From positions 186,001 to 250,000 of the forward strand of contig DATKVC010000019.1 of NCBI GenBank assembly GCA_035530275.1: a stretch of DNA of 64,000 nucleotides. Reading direction: 5' to 3'. Shown here in pieces: positions 28,388-37,696 of the stretch. Positions within the stretch are counted from its first letter, which is position 1; every line of letters starts with the position of its first letter. This DNA comes from CAIJMU01 sp035530275 (GTDB lineage Bacteria; Spirochaetota; Spirochaetia; Treponematales; Rectinemataceae). The position numbers were made by a program, and so were the translations under genes. Below the pieces are notes generated by a model, which did not search any database, had not been told where the DNA came from, and saw only the letters and a program-made list of their open reading frames with translations.

Positions 28388-29877
28388 TGCACGCGGCCCA
28401 CTCCGCCATCCGGGCCGCGGGCCTCGCTGCGGCCCTCCTCGCCGCGAGCCTCCTGCCCCTCGCCGCCCAGGCCGCGTCGGCCGGCACGGGCGCCACATCA
28501 TCTACCCCTTCCTCCGAGGGCAGCGCCTCAGGTGCATCGAGCGACGATTCCCTCTTCGGCGCCGAAACCGTCACCCAGTCCACCACCGACGCGACCGCGG
28601 CCGCCCCGCAAAAGGACTTCCTCAAGTACGATGTGACGCGGGTCGGCGGCAGCATCGCCGGCAACCTCGGATGGACGGCGACCTGGGCGGACCCCTGGGC
28701 GAAATCAATCGACCTCGCCTCGCCGACGGTCAACAGCCTGAGCCCCTCCCTCACGGGCGCGGTCAAGATCATCGCCAAACCCTCCACCGACTTCGGCGTC
28801 AACATGGAGTTCAGGACCTCCAATCCCTTCTCCGTTTCGAGCTCCTCGCAGTCGAGCCTCGCCTCCCTCGGCGGCTCCTACGCGGCGACGCAAAACACGC
28901 CCAACCTCACGGTCTGGTCCCTGTATTCCAAGTTCAGTTGGAACGACACCCTCTTCTTCAGCTTCGGCAAGCAGCCCCTGGCCTGGGGCGTTTCAAAATC
29001 CTTCTTCCAGCCCGCCGACGACATCTTCGCCCTCTCGGCTGTGGACAATACAAACACCGGAGCCGACCGCGAAGGCCCCATCGCCTTCAAGGCCCAGTAC
29101 GGCATTCCCCTCACCATGACCAATTTCTATTTCTACGCCGGAGTGCCGGATTCCTCGAATCCGAATCTCGGCGACCTGCGCTATGCGGCCAAGGCGGAGA
29201 CCAGCATCGGCAATTCGGAAGTAGCCGTCGCCGGCTACTACTCCTGGAACGACCACCCCCGAGCCCTCATCATGGGCACGACCGGCTTCGGCAACCTCAA
29301 CTTCTTCGGCGAGGCCGTCGGCAAGTGGGGGAGCGAGCGCTATTTCCTAAGCCCCGCGACTCCGGCCTTTCCCGGCCTGCCGGCTGCCACCGCGGCGCAA
29401 AAGCCCGACCAACTCTGGTTCTCGGGCACGGTGGGCGGCTACTACATCGACAGCGACAACAACATCACGGTGACGGCCTCCTATTACTACAACGGCGAGG
29501 GACAGACGGGCGTGAGCGCGGAGACCTATTTCCTCTACGTTGCCCAACATCCGACCGAGTTCGACCGTATGCACTTCGGCACCCACTACGCGGCCCTCTC
29601 CTTCTCCAAGACCAAGCTCCTCGCCGACGAACTTTCCTTTTCCGTCTACGGTATCGGGGACCTATCGGACCAGTCCTTCCTCGTCTCCCCGATCCTCACC
29701 TGGCAGTTCTTCGACTATCTGAGCGTCGCCCTGGGCTCGACCCTGACCTTCGGCGCGGACGGCAGCGAGTATCCCACCCTCATGTCGACGACCTTCGCGA
29801 GCGCCACCAACAACTTGATGGGCAAGCCCTCGGCCTCGGTGAGCCTGACGGCCACCCTCGGGAGCGGAGCCTTCTAG
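28387..29877 (+). CDS. Outer-membrane beta-barrel protein of the ABC/LolA cassette
   Basis: 496 residues. Signal peptide (about 1-30, ending AAQAASA) and a Ser/Thr/Gly-rich linker precede about 400 residues of alternating amphipathic strands rich in aromatic girdle residues (LTVWSLYSKFSWNDTLFFSFGKQ, NITVTASYYYNGEG). The protein ends in Phe (LGSGAF), as expected for a BAM-inserted barrel. The start ATG overlaps the LolA-like stop. I recognise no known family; FGKQPLAWGVS and DLRYAAKAETSIGNSEVAVAGYY recall porin or DUF-type barrels. It may be the cassette's outer-membrane receiver, an inference from position. Confidence 0.75.
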   Translation: MHAAHSAIRAAGLAAALLAASLLPLAAQAASAGTGATSSTPSSEGSASGASSDDSLFGAETVTQSTTDATAAAPQKDFLKYDVTRVGGSIAGNLGWTATWADPWAKSIDLASPTVNSLSPSLTGAVKIIAKPSTDFGVNMEFRTSNPFSVSSSSQSSLASLGGSYAATQNTPNLTVWSLYSKFSWNDTLFFSFGKQPLAWGVSKSFFQPADDIFALSAVDNTNTGADREGPIAFKAQYGIPLTMTNFYFYAGVPDSSNPNLGDLRYAAKAETSIGNSEVAVAGYYSWNDHPRALIMGTTGFGNLNFFGEAVGKWGSERYFLSPATPAFPGLPAATAAQKPDQLWFSGTVGGYYIDSDNNITVTASYYYNGEGQTGVSAETYFLYVAQHPTEFDRMHFGTHYAALSFSKTKLLADELSFSVYGIGDLSDQSFLVSPILTWQFFDYLSVALGSTLTFGADGSEYPTLMSTTFASATNNLMGKPSASVSLTATLGSGAF

Positions 29878-29925
29878 CGCACCACGGAGCGACGCGGCCG
29901 AAGCCGCCAGCGCCGCAGACAAGGC

Positions 29926-29973
29926 AAAGACCGGACGCTTCTCGCATCGCGAGGCTGGCGCCCGGTCTTTTTA
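29926..29973. terminator. Bidirectional Rho-independent terminator
   Basis: AAAGACCGG (29926-29934) pairs with CCGGTCTTT (29962-29970), with an inner CTCG/CGAG-type stem, followed by T's on the plus strand and preceded by A's that serve the minus strand. It sits between the convergent barrel gene and the lipoprotein gene. Confidence 0.8.
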
Positions 29974-30058
29974 ATTAAGACGAATCAACATACCCTGCGC
30001 GAAGCCCAGCGAGCGTCGCAGCGTTTGCGGGGCTCCGAGCCGTGGGCCGGCTTCCGAA

Positions 30059-31852
30059 TCAGAATTTCGCGCTTTCCACGTAGACGCCGGAGCTGTCCGT
30101 CCTCGTCACGTCGGCATAGGGGATCTGCCCCAGGCTCCTCGCCGTGGGTTGGAGCCAGAGCCGATAGGAGGAACCCGTTGTCGCAGCCACGTTCGAGGGC
30201 AGGAGGATGCGAAGGTGCGAGGCGCTGAGCCACAGGGCGTTCGCCGACGACCAGGTGCAGACGGGCAGCCTCGTCGTCGCGTCCACCATCACGAGGGTGG
30301 CGGGGGTAACCGTCGACTGGTCCACGGCCTTGCCCTGGGCGTCGGGGGCGAAATTCACGTCGAGATAGTAGCTGCCGCTCGATCCGCTCAGGGCTATGCC
30401 CGCGATGCTCCCCGTCCAGGCGTTGACGCCCGCGTAGGAACCCGCGGCCAGGCCGAGGGTGGCGAGGGCGTCGTTGGTCGCCGCGGCGGTGATGGTGAAA
30501 TACTTGGCCGAACCGGAGAAATTGCTGCCCCTCGTCAGCTCGATGGCGTTGGGATCGTAGGGTGAGACCTTCGCGTAGATCGAGGAACTCGTCGGACTCG
30601 GCGCCGTGGTGTTCGTCGGGAAGCCTGTGGCCGCCTTGAGGGCGGTATTGAGTTCAGTCACCACGGCGGAGGTGGTCGCGCCGGAGAGAGTCGTACAGTT
30701 GGTGTTGAGGGTGACGACCACGGGTGACGCCCCGTCGAGGGAGATGGAGAAGCTCTGGTTCGTGACCGACCAGTCATGGCCGGCGCTCAGGTCGATGTTG
30801 CCGTAGACCGAGGCTCCCGCCGCGGCGACATTGGCGAAGGGAGACGAGGTCGTGCCGACTCCAAAGTATTGGTAGGAATAGCGATTCGCGGGATTCGCGC
30901 TGTCGTAGCCGGCCTGGTGGATGAAGCCCCTGACCGTCTGGCTCTCCTTTACCGTGGGCTTGTCGATGACCAGTCGCCAAATCTCGCCATTGGCGAAGGC
31001 GGGGAAGGTGTAGGTGAGCGTGCCGCCCGCATAGCTCCCGCTCGAATTCACGGCGGATTGCAGGTTCCAGCTCCCCGCGCTCGAGTCGAACTTGGACCAG
31101 CTCAGGCCCGCGGCGAGGCTGCTCGTGTCGATGTTCGTGCCGCCGGCAGAGTCCGCGACCGTGGTGGTCGCCGTCGTTGCGCCGAGGGTGGGACCTGTCC
31201 CGCCGGAGATGGTGATCGTGGCGATGGGATTGCGCTGAGCCCCGACCGCGGCGACGGGAGCCCCTGTCACCGTCGGATAGAAGTAGTAGTCGTCGGCTCC
31301 CGCCTCGCCGAGGACGAGGTTGGCGTCGTGATTGAGCTTCGAACTGCCCTTGTTCGCCGTAAGGCTCCCGGCCGCGAGCTCGACCTCGAGGGGCGAACTC
31401 ACGGTCGCCCCGCTCAGATCCAGGGTGAGGATCACCGTGCATCCGCCCAAACCGTTGGGGAGCACCTGGGTCGAGGTCGGCGTGATGGCCGTTCCCCGCG
31501 TGTAAGAACCATCGGTCGAGGCCGTGGCCGTGAGGGGATATACCAGGATCCCCGCCGCGAGGCTCGCCGAGTCCACCACCCCGTTCGTGAAGGGGATGGA
31601 ATACTGCTGCCCCGCGAGGGAGGCAAGACTGGCCGTCGGCGTCCCCGGCGTGAGCCAGGTCGCGGCATAGGGGTTGGCCAGCGAACTATAGTAGGCCGTC
31701 GTCGCGGCCGTATTTACCTGCGTCTGGATGGCAGACTGGCTTGCGGCGCTTCCGCCGACATACCCTAGTTGCGAGAGGTCTCCGAGCGAAGGCGCGCAGG
31801 AGACGAGCAGGGTCAATGCCGCGAGGGGCGCCAATTGTACGAGCTTCTTCAT
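30059..31852 (-). CDS. Large predicted lipoprotein of unknown function
   Basis: 597 residues beginning MKKLVQLAPLAALTLLVSC; the lipobox LVSC puts the lipid-anchored Cys at residue 19. The mature protein is rich in Ser, Thr, Ala and Gly with repeated beta-strand patterns (VNTAATTAYYSSLANPYA, TITISGGTGPTLGATTATTT), suggesting Ig-like or beta-helical surface domains. I recognise no family. It lies 16 nt downstream of a large outer-membrane-type protein on the same strand and is probably co-transcribed with it. It is likely an envelope or surface protein; function unknown. Confidence 0.8.
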   Translation of the reverse strand: MKKLVQLAPLAALTLLVSCAPSLGDLSQLGYVGGSAASQSAIQTQVNTAATTAYYSSLANPYAATWLTPGTPTASLASLAGQQYSIPFTNGVVDSASLAAGILVYPLTATASTDGSYTRGTAITPTSTQVLPNGLGGCTVILTLDLSGATVSSPLEVELAAGSLTANKGSSKLNHDANLVLGEAGADDYYFYPTVTGAPVAAVGAQRNPIATITISGGTGPTLGATTATTTVADSAGGTNIDTSSLAAGLSWSKFDSSAGSWNLQSAVNSSGSYAGGTLTYTFPAFANGEIWRLVIDKPTVKESQTVRGFIHQAGYDSANPANRYSYQYFGVGTTSSPFANVAAAGASVYGNIDLSAGHDWSVTNQSFSISLDGASPVVVTLNTNCTTLSGATTSAVVTELNTALKAATGFPTNTTAPSPTSSSIYAKVSPYDPNAIELTRGSNFSGSAKYFTITAAATNDALATLGLAAGSYAGVNAWTGSIAGIALSGSSGSYYLDVNFAPDAQGKAVDQSTVTPATLVMVDATTRLPVCTWSSANALWLSASHLRILLPSNVAATTGSSYRLWLQPTARSLGQIPYADVTRTDSSGVYVESAKF

Positions 31853-31868
31853 CGCGTGCTCCTTATCC

Positions 31869-33761
31869 TTACGGCTTGATGGTCATTTCGAGGGTCCAGG
31901 AACCGGGCTCGAAGAGGCTGCCGGTCGAGGTGCCGACCGTCGTGGCGTGATTGCCCACATAGTAGAGATCGAGGTACATGGCCTTCGAGAAGAAATAAGT
32001 CATTCCGGCGCTGTAGGTGACCCCGAGACTGTTCGATTCCCTCACGTTCTTGAGTTGATACCCCGGATTCGACGTGAGATAGGAGGTCGTCACCGGGCTC
32101 GTCGAGCCGCCGTAGAGGGTGGAACTGGTGTAGCTCGTGACCGAGTTCGTGGCGATCGTGTTGGTCGTAGTCCCGGCCGGGGACCAGGTCGCCGAGCCTC
32201 CGAGATTGACGCGGAGGGCGTTCGGCTTGACGTAGAACCACGCGCCCGTGGAGAGGAGGACGTCGAGACTGTAGGTATTCAGGCTGACGCTCGATCCGCC
32301 CCGGACGACGGTTTCGGTCGTGACATAGTCGCCGGGATCGACGAGGCCGTTCCCATTGTCGAAGTTCGTCGTCTTCACCGCCTCGCCGCTCGTCGTGTAC
32401 GCCGTCGAGGAAAGGGAGAAGGTCGGCGTGAGACCCACACCGAAGCCGAAGGGATCGCTCGAGGCGGAGCCGGAGCGGAGAACGACGGGGAGGGAGTAGC
32501 TTTGGGTCGAATCGGCGCTGTAGGCGGAAGCCTGCCAATAGGAGATCGCGGTCTTCGTCGTGCCAATCTGCCCCACCGCCACACCGTTGGTCCCGGTGCC
32601 GATGGTCGTCGAGAGGTCGGTCTCGCCATAGCTCGTCGCGAAGCCCGCGACCGCGGTGGTCGCGCCATTCGAGTCCGTGTAGGACGCCGAGTGCAAGGTA
32701 AAGCCGAGATTCGCAACCGCCCCGACCTCCAGGGTGGCCGGCATCGAAAAGCCCGGCACGGGAAGCGTCGCGCGCAAGTCAACGAGGGGCGAGATGGTGG
32801 TCGGCGAATCGGAGTCTGTAGCCTCGTAATACGAGAAGGCGAAGGCGTCGCTTATCGTGCCGGTTCCCGGTAGGCCCGCGCCGGATGGCGGCGTGTAGGC
32901 CGCGTAGCCCTGACCGGGGCGCTGTTCGTAGCTCTGGTATTGGGCAAGGGCCCCCCTGTCCCTGATGGATAGCCCACTCCCGACCTTTGCCTTGATATCG
33001 AAGCCAGCGATGCCGAGATCGGCGCCTACGACGAGGGAGTCCGTAAAGCCCGCGCCGATTCCGCTGGATAGAGAGCCCTTGTCGTAGCCCGAGCCATAGG
33101 CCGAAGTAATGGAGTCGAGGGTCGTGCCCGAACCATTCTTCACCGTCGTGCTCGTCGATCCCAGGCCGCTCGGCGCGCTCAAGGTCGGACTGTTCCAGGC
33201 ACCCGTCGTCGCCCAGCTGTAGCTGGCCTGGAAATCGCCATTCCGCGTCGAGTCGCTGTACTCGAAGCTGTTGAATATGCCGAGGGGAATGCCGCCGAGC
33301 TTCATCCCGAACAGGCCGGAAAGGGCGTAATCGGCCGAATCGGTCCAGTCGGCGAGCTGGTTCGCCGTGGTCGTGACGCTGAGAAGATTCCCCGAGGCAT
33401 CGGTCGTCCAGTTCTGCAGGGAGCTCATGCCCGTCGCCGTGGTTCCCGCCGAATTGCCGACGGAGGAACTCTTCGCCCCGGCGTAGAGGCCGAGATAGAA
33501 GGGTCCGAGCGGGAGAGCCGCCGCCGCCCGCGCGCTCTGCAGCGCGTCGGCTCCCGGCATCCCGTACTGGAGAAAGAGCTCCGCCCCTGAAAGCGCGGAG
33601 TAGCCCGACGGATCGAGGAAATAATCCTTGTCGCCGAGCACGATCCCCCCTGTGGCGAGCGAACTCGCCGAGGAGCCTGTCGCGGAGAGCGGAAGCTGCT
33701 GGGAGTAAATCCCCCCCAGCGCGACGGCCGTCACCGCGAGAAAGGACAAGAGTCTTCGCAT
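31869..33761 (-). CDS. Large exported protein, probable outer-membrane barrel
   Basis: About 630 residues. Signal peptide MRRLLSFLAVTAVALGGIYSQ. ATG 33761 has AAGGAGG 8 nt upstream, which decides against longer in-frame starts. The body alternates short strands and Ser/Thr/Gly loops (LPLGPFYLGLYAGAKSS, VNLGGSATWSP, AGMTYFFSKAMYLDLYYVGNH) and ends WTLEMTIKP, suggesting a porin-like barrel. No known family recognised. Pairs with the lipoprotein gene downstream. Confidence 0.75.
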   Translation of the reverse strand: MRRLLSFLAVTAVALGGIYSQQLPLSATGSSASSLATGGIVLGDKDYFLDPSGYSALSGAELFLQYGMPGADALQSARAAAALPLGPFYLGLYAGAKSSSVGNSAGTTATGMSSLQNWTTDASGNLLSVTTTANQLADWTDSADYALSGLFGMKLGGIPLGIFNSFEYSDSTRNGDFQASYSWATTGAWNSPTLSAPSGLGSTSTTVKNGSGTTLDSITSAYGSGYDKGSLSSGIGAGFTDSLVVGADLGIAGFDIKAKVGSGLSIRDRGALAQYQSYEQRPGQGYAAYTPPSGAGLPGTGTISDAFAFSYYEATDSDSPTTISPLVDLRATLPVPGFSMPATLEVGAVANLGFTLHSASYTDSNGATTAVAGFATSYGETDLSTTIGTGTNGVAVGQIGTTKTAISYWQASAYSADSTQSYSLPVVLRSGSASSDPFGFGVGLTPTFSLSSTAYTTSGEAVKTTNFDNGNGLVDPGDYVTTETVVRGGSSVSLNTYSLDVLLSTGAWFYVKPNALRVNLGGSATWSPAGTTTNTIATNSVTSYTSSTLYGGSTSPVTTSYLTSNPGYQLKNVRESNSLGVTYSAGMTYFFSKAMYLDLYYVGNHATTVGTSTGSLFEPGSWTLEMTIKP

Positions 33762-33958
33762 GCCTGATCCTCCTTGCCTCAGGAATTCCGCGTCGCGCGA
33801 GGCTCGCGGCGCCGAGGTCAATAAGAGGGTTACCTGGCACATCCCCGGGCGGTTGCGCGAAAAAGCCAACATTCGCGCGGGTTAAAAAAATAGAACCGCA
33901 GTGATAGTTTCTTTTTCGCCGCGCCTTGCGTCGACTATCTCCCCGACCCGCGAAACGA

Positions 33959-33987
33959 TTGATAGAAGACCCTTCGGCTGCTATAGT
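33959..33987 (+). promoter_or_regulatory. Sigma-70 promoter of the flavodiiron gene
   Basis: TTGATA (33959-33964), 17-nt spacer, TATAGT (33982-33987), giving a leader of about 28 nt before the ATG at 34022. Confidence 0.65.
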
Positions 33988-34021
33988 TCCCCCACATCCA
34001 TTGCAACGGAGCTGTCCACCC

Positions 34022-35239
34022 ATGAAGACCTTCCAAATATCCGACCGCGTCTGGGCCCTCCACGCCGATATCGATACCGACGACCTCTTCGAGGGCATCT
34101 GGCCCATCCCCGAGGGCGTCTCCCTCAATTCCTACATCGTGAAGGGCGAAAAGACCGCCCTCATCGACCTCGTCCGCGACTGGGACGGGGCGGCCGACAC
34201 CCTCCAGGCCGGCATCCGCGAGGCGGGCGTCGACATCGCGAAGATCGACTACCTCATCCTCAACCATCTCGAGCCCGACCACACCGGCTGGCTCGCCGAG
34301 TTCAAGGCGCGGAACCCCGGCGTCATCATCATCGCCACAGCCAAGGGCGTCGAGCTTGTGAAATCCTTCTATAAAATCACCGAGGGCCTCCGCGCCGTTA
34401 AGTCAGGCGACACACTCGACCTCGGCGGCGGCGTGGGTCTCCTCTTCGAGGAGGCGCCCAACGTGCACTGGCCCGAGACGATGATGACCTATTGCCCCTC
34501 CTCGGGCGTCCTCTTCTCCTGCGACGCCTTCGGCAGCTACGGCAAGCTCGGCGACCGCGTCTTCGACGACCAGTTTAGCTCCGCCGAGCACGAGCTCTTC
34601 GAAAAGGAAGCGCTGCGCTACTATTCCAACATCGTCTCGAGCTTCGGCATCTTCGTGAAGCGCGCCATCGCCAAGATGTCCGGCCACGAGATCAAGGTCG
34701 TCGCCCCCAGCCACGGCATGATCTGGCGCAAGAACCCGATGACCATAATTGAACGCTATTCGAAATACGCCTCCTGGCTCGACGGGGGCCGCGACAAGGA
34801 AGTCTGCGTCATCTGGGGCTCGATGTACGGCAACACCGAGAAGGGCCTCAAGGCCGTCACCGAGGGTATCGAGTCCGAGGGCCTCAAGTGGGTCGCCCAC
34901 CGCATCCCCAATGAGGATGTCTCCTACGTCCTCGCCGACGCCTATCGCTGCGAGGGCATCGTACTAGCTATGCCCACTTACGAATACCGCATGTTTCCGC
35001 CGATGGCCTACGTCATCGACATCCTCGACCGCAAGCACGTCTGGGGCCGCCAGGTCCTGCGCATCGGCTCCTGGGGCTGGGTCGGCGGCGCGAAAAAGGA
35101 ATACGAGGAGCGCATCGCCCCCCTCAAGTGGATTCCCGTCGAGCCCGTCGAGTGGGCCGGCGCCCCCGATGCGCCCACCCTCGCCCAACTCCGCGAGCGC
35201 GGCGCCGAGCTGGCCCGCAAGGTGAAAGCCACGCCCTGA
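34022..35239 (+). CDS. A-type flavoprotein (flavodiiron protein, O2/NO reductase)
   Basis: 405 residues, the core flavodiiron length. The N-terminal metallo-beta-lactamase-like domain holds the diiron ligands: NHLEPDHTG (H82, E84, D86, with H87), H149 in NVHWPET, D168 in FSCDAFG and H231 in PSHGMIW. The C-terminal flavodoxin domain starts with VCVIWGSMYGNTEKG, the FMN phosphate loop, and has PTYEYRMFP and GSWGWVGGAKKEYEE. These enzymes reduce O2 to water or NO to N2O and protect anaerobes. The electron donor (rubredoxin) is not encoded nearby. Has its own promoter and is not in an operon. Confidence 0.95.
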   Translation: MKTFQISDRVWALHADIDTDDLFEGIWPIPEGVSLNSYIVKGEKTALIDLVRDWDGAADTLQAGIREAGVDIAKIDYLILNHLEPDHTGWLAEFKARNPGVIIIATAKGVELVKSFYKITEGLRAVKSGDTLDLGGGVGLLFEEAPNVHWPETMMTYCPSSGVLFSCDAFGSYGKLGDRVFDDQFSSAEHELFEKEALRYYSNIVSSFGIFVKRAIAKMSGHEIKVVAPSHGMIWRKNPMTIIERYSKYASWLDGGRDKEVCVIWGSMYGNTEKGLKAVTEGIESEGLKWVAHRIPNEDVSYVLADAYRCEGIVLAMPTYEYRMFPPMAYVIDILDRKHVWGRQVLRIGSWGWVGGAKKEYEERIAPLKWIPVEPVEWAGAPDAPTLAQLRERGAELARKVKATP

Positions 35240-35883
35240 CCCCTCGGCCCGCGTCCGGGACGTGCCCGCGCCCTTCCTTCATAATTGTGAAGGGGGGGGC
35301 CGCCCTCCTGGCCGCGGCCGCCCCCAGCCCTCGATGCCGCATCCGTTCCGCGGCCCCCCCTCGGGCGGACTTCCTCGCGCGGCAGCACAGGCAGCGACGG
35401 CGCCCCTTGCCGCGACGGCTCTCCGCGCCGCAGCCGCCCCACGCCCCCTACCGCGCTCGGCGATTCCGCCCTACCCCCCCTTTGTTTCGCAGGCCCGCCT
35501 ACCTGGTTTCGACCCTCAGCCCCGGAATGCGCGAAAAGTGCTCGACGTCGCGAGTGAGCACCGGAAGCCCTTCCCGCTTCGCGCAAAGGCCTGGATTGCG
35601 CCGCGACTCGACCGAATAGACGATGATCCCCCGCCTTTTCTCTCCCCCTCCTCGCGGAGTACATTCGATGCACAGACACCCCGAGCCCCGGAACCTACAG
35701 CGTGGAAAGGCAGCTCGATCGGGAATCCGCCGACATTTCTTTTGCGGAGTCCTTGCCGAGCTCGTTCCCCCGCCACGGACCAGGGGCCGATAGGCCGCCC
35801 TCGAAAGGGGACGACCCGCCATCAGGGCCGCCGGCATCGCGACAAAATCTCATGGTCGCCGGACGGTCAGCAAAGGAGTGACC
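35240..35883. other. Long low-coding gap with homopolymer runs and a gene remnant
   Basis: About 640 nt between the flavodiiron and pruA genes. It holds an 8-G run (35292-35299), several C7 tracts, and a minus-strand PIN-toxin remnant (separate entry). The open frames here have arginine/proline-rich translations with no homology I recognise. pruA's Shine-Dalgarno lies at its right end. Confidence 0.6.
35499..35642 (-). pseudogene. Remnant of a PIN-domain (VapC-like) toxin, C-terminal end only
   Basis: The minus-strand frame ending at a TAG (35499-35501) reads EGLPVLTRDVEHFSRIPGL followed by RVETR. This matches the typical VapC/PIN C-terminus (vLTrDxxhFsRIPGLxve) and stops where such proteins stop. 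The upstream frame has no PIN N-terminal acidic motif and no antitoxin, so the rest appears lost or frameshifted. The left limit of the remnant is approximate. Confidence 0.55.
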
Positions 35884-37539
35884 ATGAACGATTCCAGAGG
35901 CGGGATGCCGCCGGCTCAAAACGAGCCGGTCGCTTCGTACGCGCCGGGCACGGCCGGGCGCGCGGCTCTCAAAAAGGCCCTCGATGAGGTCCTCGCGCAG
36001 CCGGTTGAAATCGGCCCGATCATCGGCGGCCGGGAGATCAGGACGGGCAGGACCCTCGAGATGCGGCGCCCCGACGATCATGGCCACGTCCTCGGCCTCT
36101 GCCATCTCGGCGGAGGCGCCGAGGCGGCCGCGGCGATCGAGGCCTCACTGGCGGCTCGACGCGAATGGGCCGCGACGCCCTGGGAGGAGCGAGCCGCCGT
36201 CTTCAGGCGGGCGGCAGAACTCATCGCGGGCAAATACCGCTATCGCCTCCTCGCCGCCACGATGCTCGGCCAGTCGAAGACGCCCCACCAGGCCGAGATC
36301 GACGCCGTCTGCGAGAGCGCCGACTTCCTTCGCTTCAACCCCGTCTTCATGGAAGGCATCTACGCCGAGCAGCCCCTCTCCACCCAGGACGAGTGGAACA
36401 GACTCTCCTACCGCCCCCTCGAGGGCTTTGTCTTCGCGGTCAGCCCCTTCAATTTCACCTCGATCGCGGCCAACCTCCCCACGGCCCCCGCGATGATGGG
36501 CAATGTCGTCGTCTGGAAGCCGGCTTCGACGGCCCTCTATTCGAACTGGCTCCTGATGAAGGTCTATGAGGAGGCGGGGCTTCCGCCTGGCGTCATCAAT
36601 TTCCTCCCCGGCGGCGGAAGCGCGATCTCGGGGACCGTCTTCTCCCATCGCGACTTCGCGGGCCTCCATTTCACCGGCTCGACGGGGGTCTTCAACTCGC
36701 TTTGGAAGCTGGCAGCGGACAATCTCGGCTCGTACAGATCCTATCCGCGCATCGTCGGCGAGACGGGCGGCAAGGACTTCATCTTCCTCGACCCGAGCGC
36801 CGACAAAAATGTCGCAATTACAGCCATCATTCGCGGAGCCTACGAATACCAAGGCCAGAAATGCTCGGCGGCCTCGAGGCTCTACATCCCCGCGAGCCTC
36901 GGCCGCGACTTCGTCGACGAGCTCGTCGCCGAAATCCGTTCGATCCCGATGGGCAAGACTGACGACTTTTCGAATTTCTTCGGAGCCGTCATCGACGAGG
37001 CGGCCTTCGACGGGATGAAGCCCTGGATCGACCGCGCTGCTTCCTCTCGCGAAGCCCGCGTGATCGCGGGCGGCGTCTGCGACAAGTCGCGGGGCTACTT
37101 CATCGAGCCCACCCTCATCGAAACGACGAATCCCCGCTACGAGACCATGGAGACCGAGCTCTTCGGCCCCATCCTCACGAGCTACATCTACGACGACAGG
37201 GACATGGAAGCGGCCTACCGCCTCGTCGACGGAACCTCGCCCTATGCCCTTACCGGAGCCGTCATCGCCAGGGATCGCCTGGCCGTCGTCCGCGCCCTCG
37301 CGGCCTTCCGTGGCTCGGCCGGCAACCTCTATGTCAACGACAAGCCCACCGGCGCCGTCGTCGGCCGCCAACCCTTCGGCGGAGCCCGGGGCTCCGGCAC
37401 CAACGACAAGGCGGGGAGCCCTCTCAACCTCCTCCGCTGGGTGAGCGCCCAGGCGATCAAGGAGAACTTCAACCCGCCGGAAGCTTGGACCTATCCCTTT
37501 ATGGCGAAGGACGAGGGTTCCCCAGCTTCGTTGCGTTAA
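35884..37539 (+). CDS. pruA: L-glutamate gamma-semialdehyde (1-pyrroline-5-carboxylate) dehydrogenase
   Basis: 551-residue aldehyde dehydrogenase of the monofunctional P5CDH (ALDH4) group, oxidising glutamate semialdehyde to glutamate. Motifs: FVFAVSPFNFTSIAANLPTAPAMMGN, FTGSTGVFN, the general-base Glu in GETGGKDF, the catalytic Cys in YEYQGQKCSAASRLYIP, and GAVVGRQPFGGARGSGTNDKAG near the C-terminus. ATG 35884 has AAAGGAG 5 nt upstream. No proline dehydrogenase is adjacent, so it may use ornithine- or proline-derived P5C made elsewhere. It lies before the ammonium operon but is separated by a dyad and a sigma-54 promoter. Confidence 0.93.
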   Translation: MNDSRGGMPPAQNEPVASYAPGTAGRAALKKALDEVLAQPVEIGPIIGGREIRTGRTLEMRRPDDHGHVLGLCHLGGGAEAAAAIEASLAARREWAATPWEERAAVFRRAAELIAGKYRYRLLAATMLGQSKTPHQAEIDAVCESADFLRFNPVFMEGIYAEQPLSTQDEWNRLSYRPLEGFVFAVSPFNFTSIAANLPTAPAMMGNVVVWKPASTALYSNWLLMKVYEEAGLPPGVINFLPGGGSAISGTVFSHRDFAGLHFTGSTGVFNSLWKLAADNLGSYRSYPRIVGETGGKDFIFLDPSADKNVAITAIIRGAYEYQGQKCSAASRLYIPASLGRDFVDELVAEIRSIPMGKTDDFSNFFGAVIDEAAFDGMKPWIDRAASSREARVIAGGVCDKSRGYFIEPTLIETTNPRYETMETELFGPILTSYIYDDRDMEAAYRLVDGTSPYALTGAVIARDRLAVVRALAAFRGSAGNLYVNDKPTGAVVGRQPFGGARGSGTNDKAGSPLNLLRWVSAQAIKENFNPPEAWTYPFMAKDEGSPASLR

Positions 37540-37549
37540 GGCTACGTGT

Positions 37550-37577
37550 CTTGATCATACATATATGTAGCATCAAG
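37550..37577. promoter_or_regulatory. 28-bp interrupted dyad between pruA and amtB
   Basis: CTTGAT (37550-37555) and ATCAAG (37572-37577) flank a self-complementary ACATATATGT core (37559-37568). The AT-rich centre has no T-run after it, so it resembles a protein-binding operator more than a terminator. It lies 120 nt upstream of the sigma-54 promoter, a plausible enhancer position. Confidence 0.5.
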
Positions 37578-37696
37578 GCATAATTACTACGCGACGGTAG
37601 GAATACCCAGCCCTCCTCGGCTCCAGCAACCGCGTTTCCCCTCCAAAGTCCTTGACCGCGAAGGCTTTTTCCACCCGTGGCGGACTTTCCCAAGGA

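Noticed and set aside
28671..29978. 435-codon plus-strand frame overlapping the barrel gene
   Set aside because: Arg/Pro/Gln-rich shadow in another frame of a supported exported barrel.
35695..36105. 136-codon minus-strand frame over the pruA start
   Set aside because: Mirror of pruA codons with no homology.
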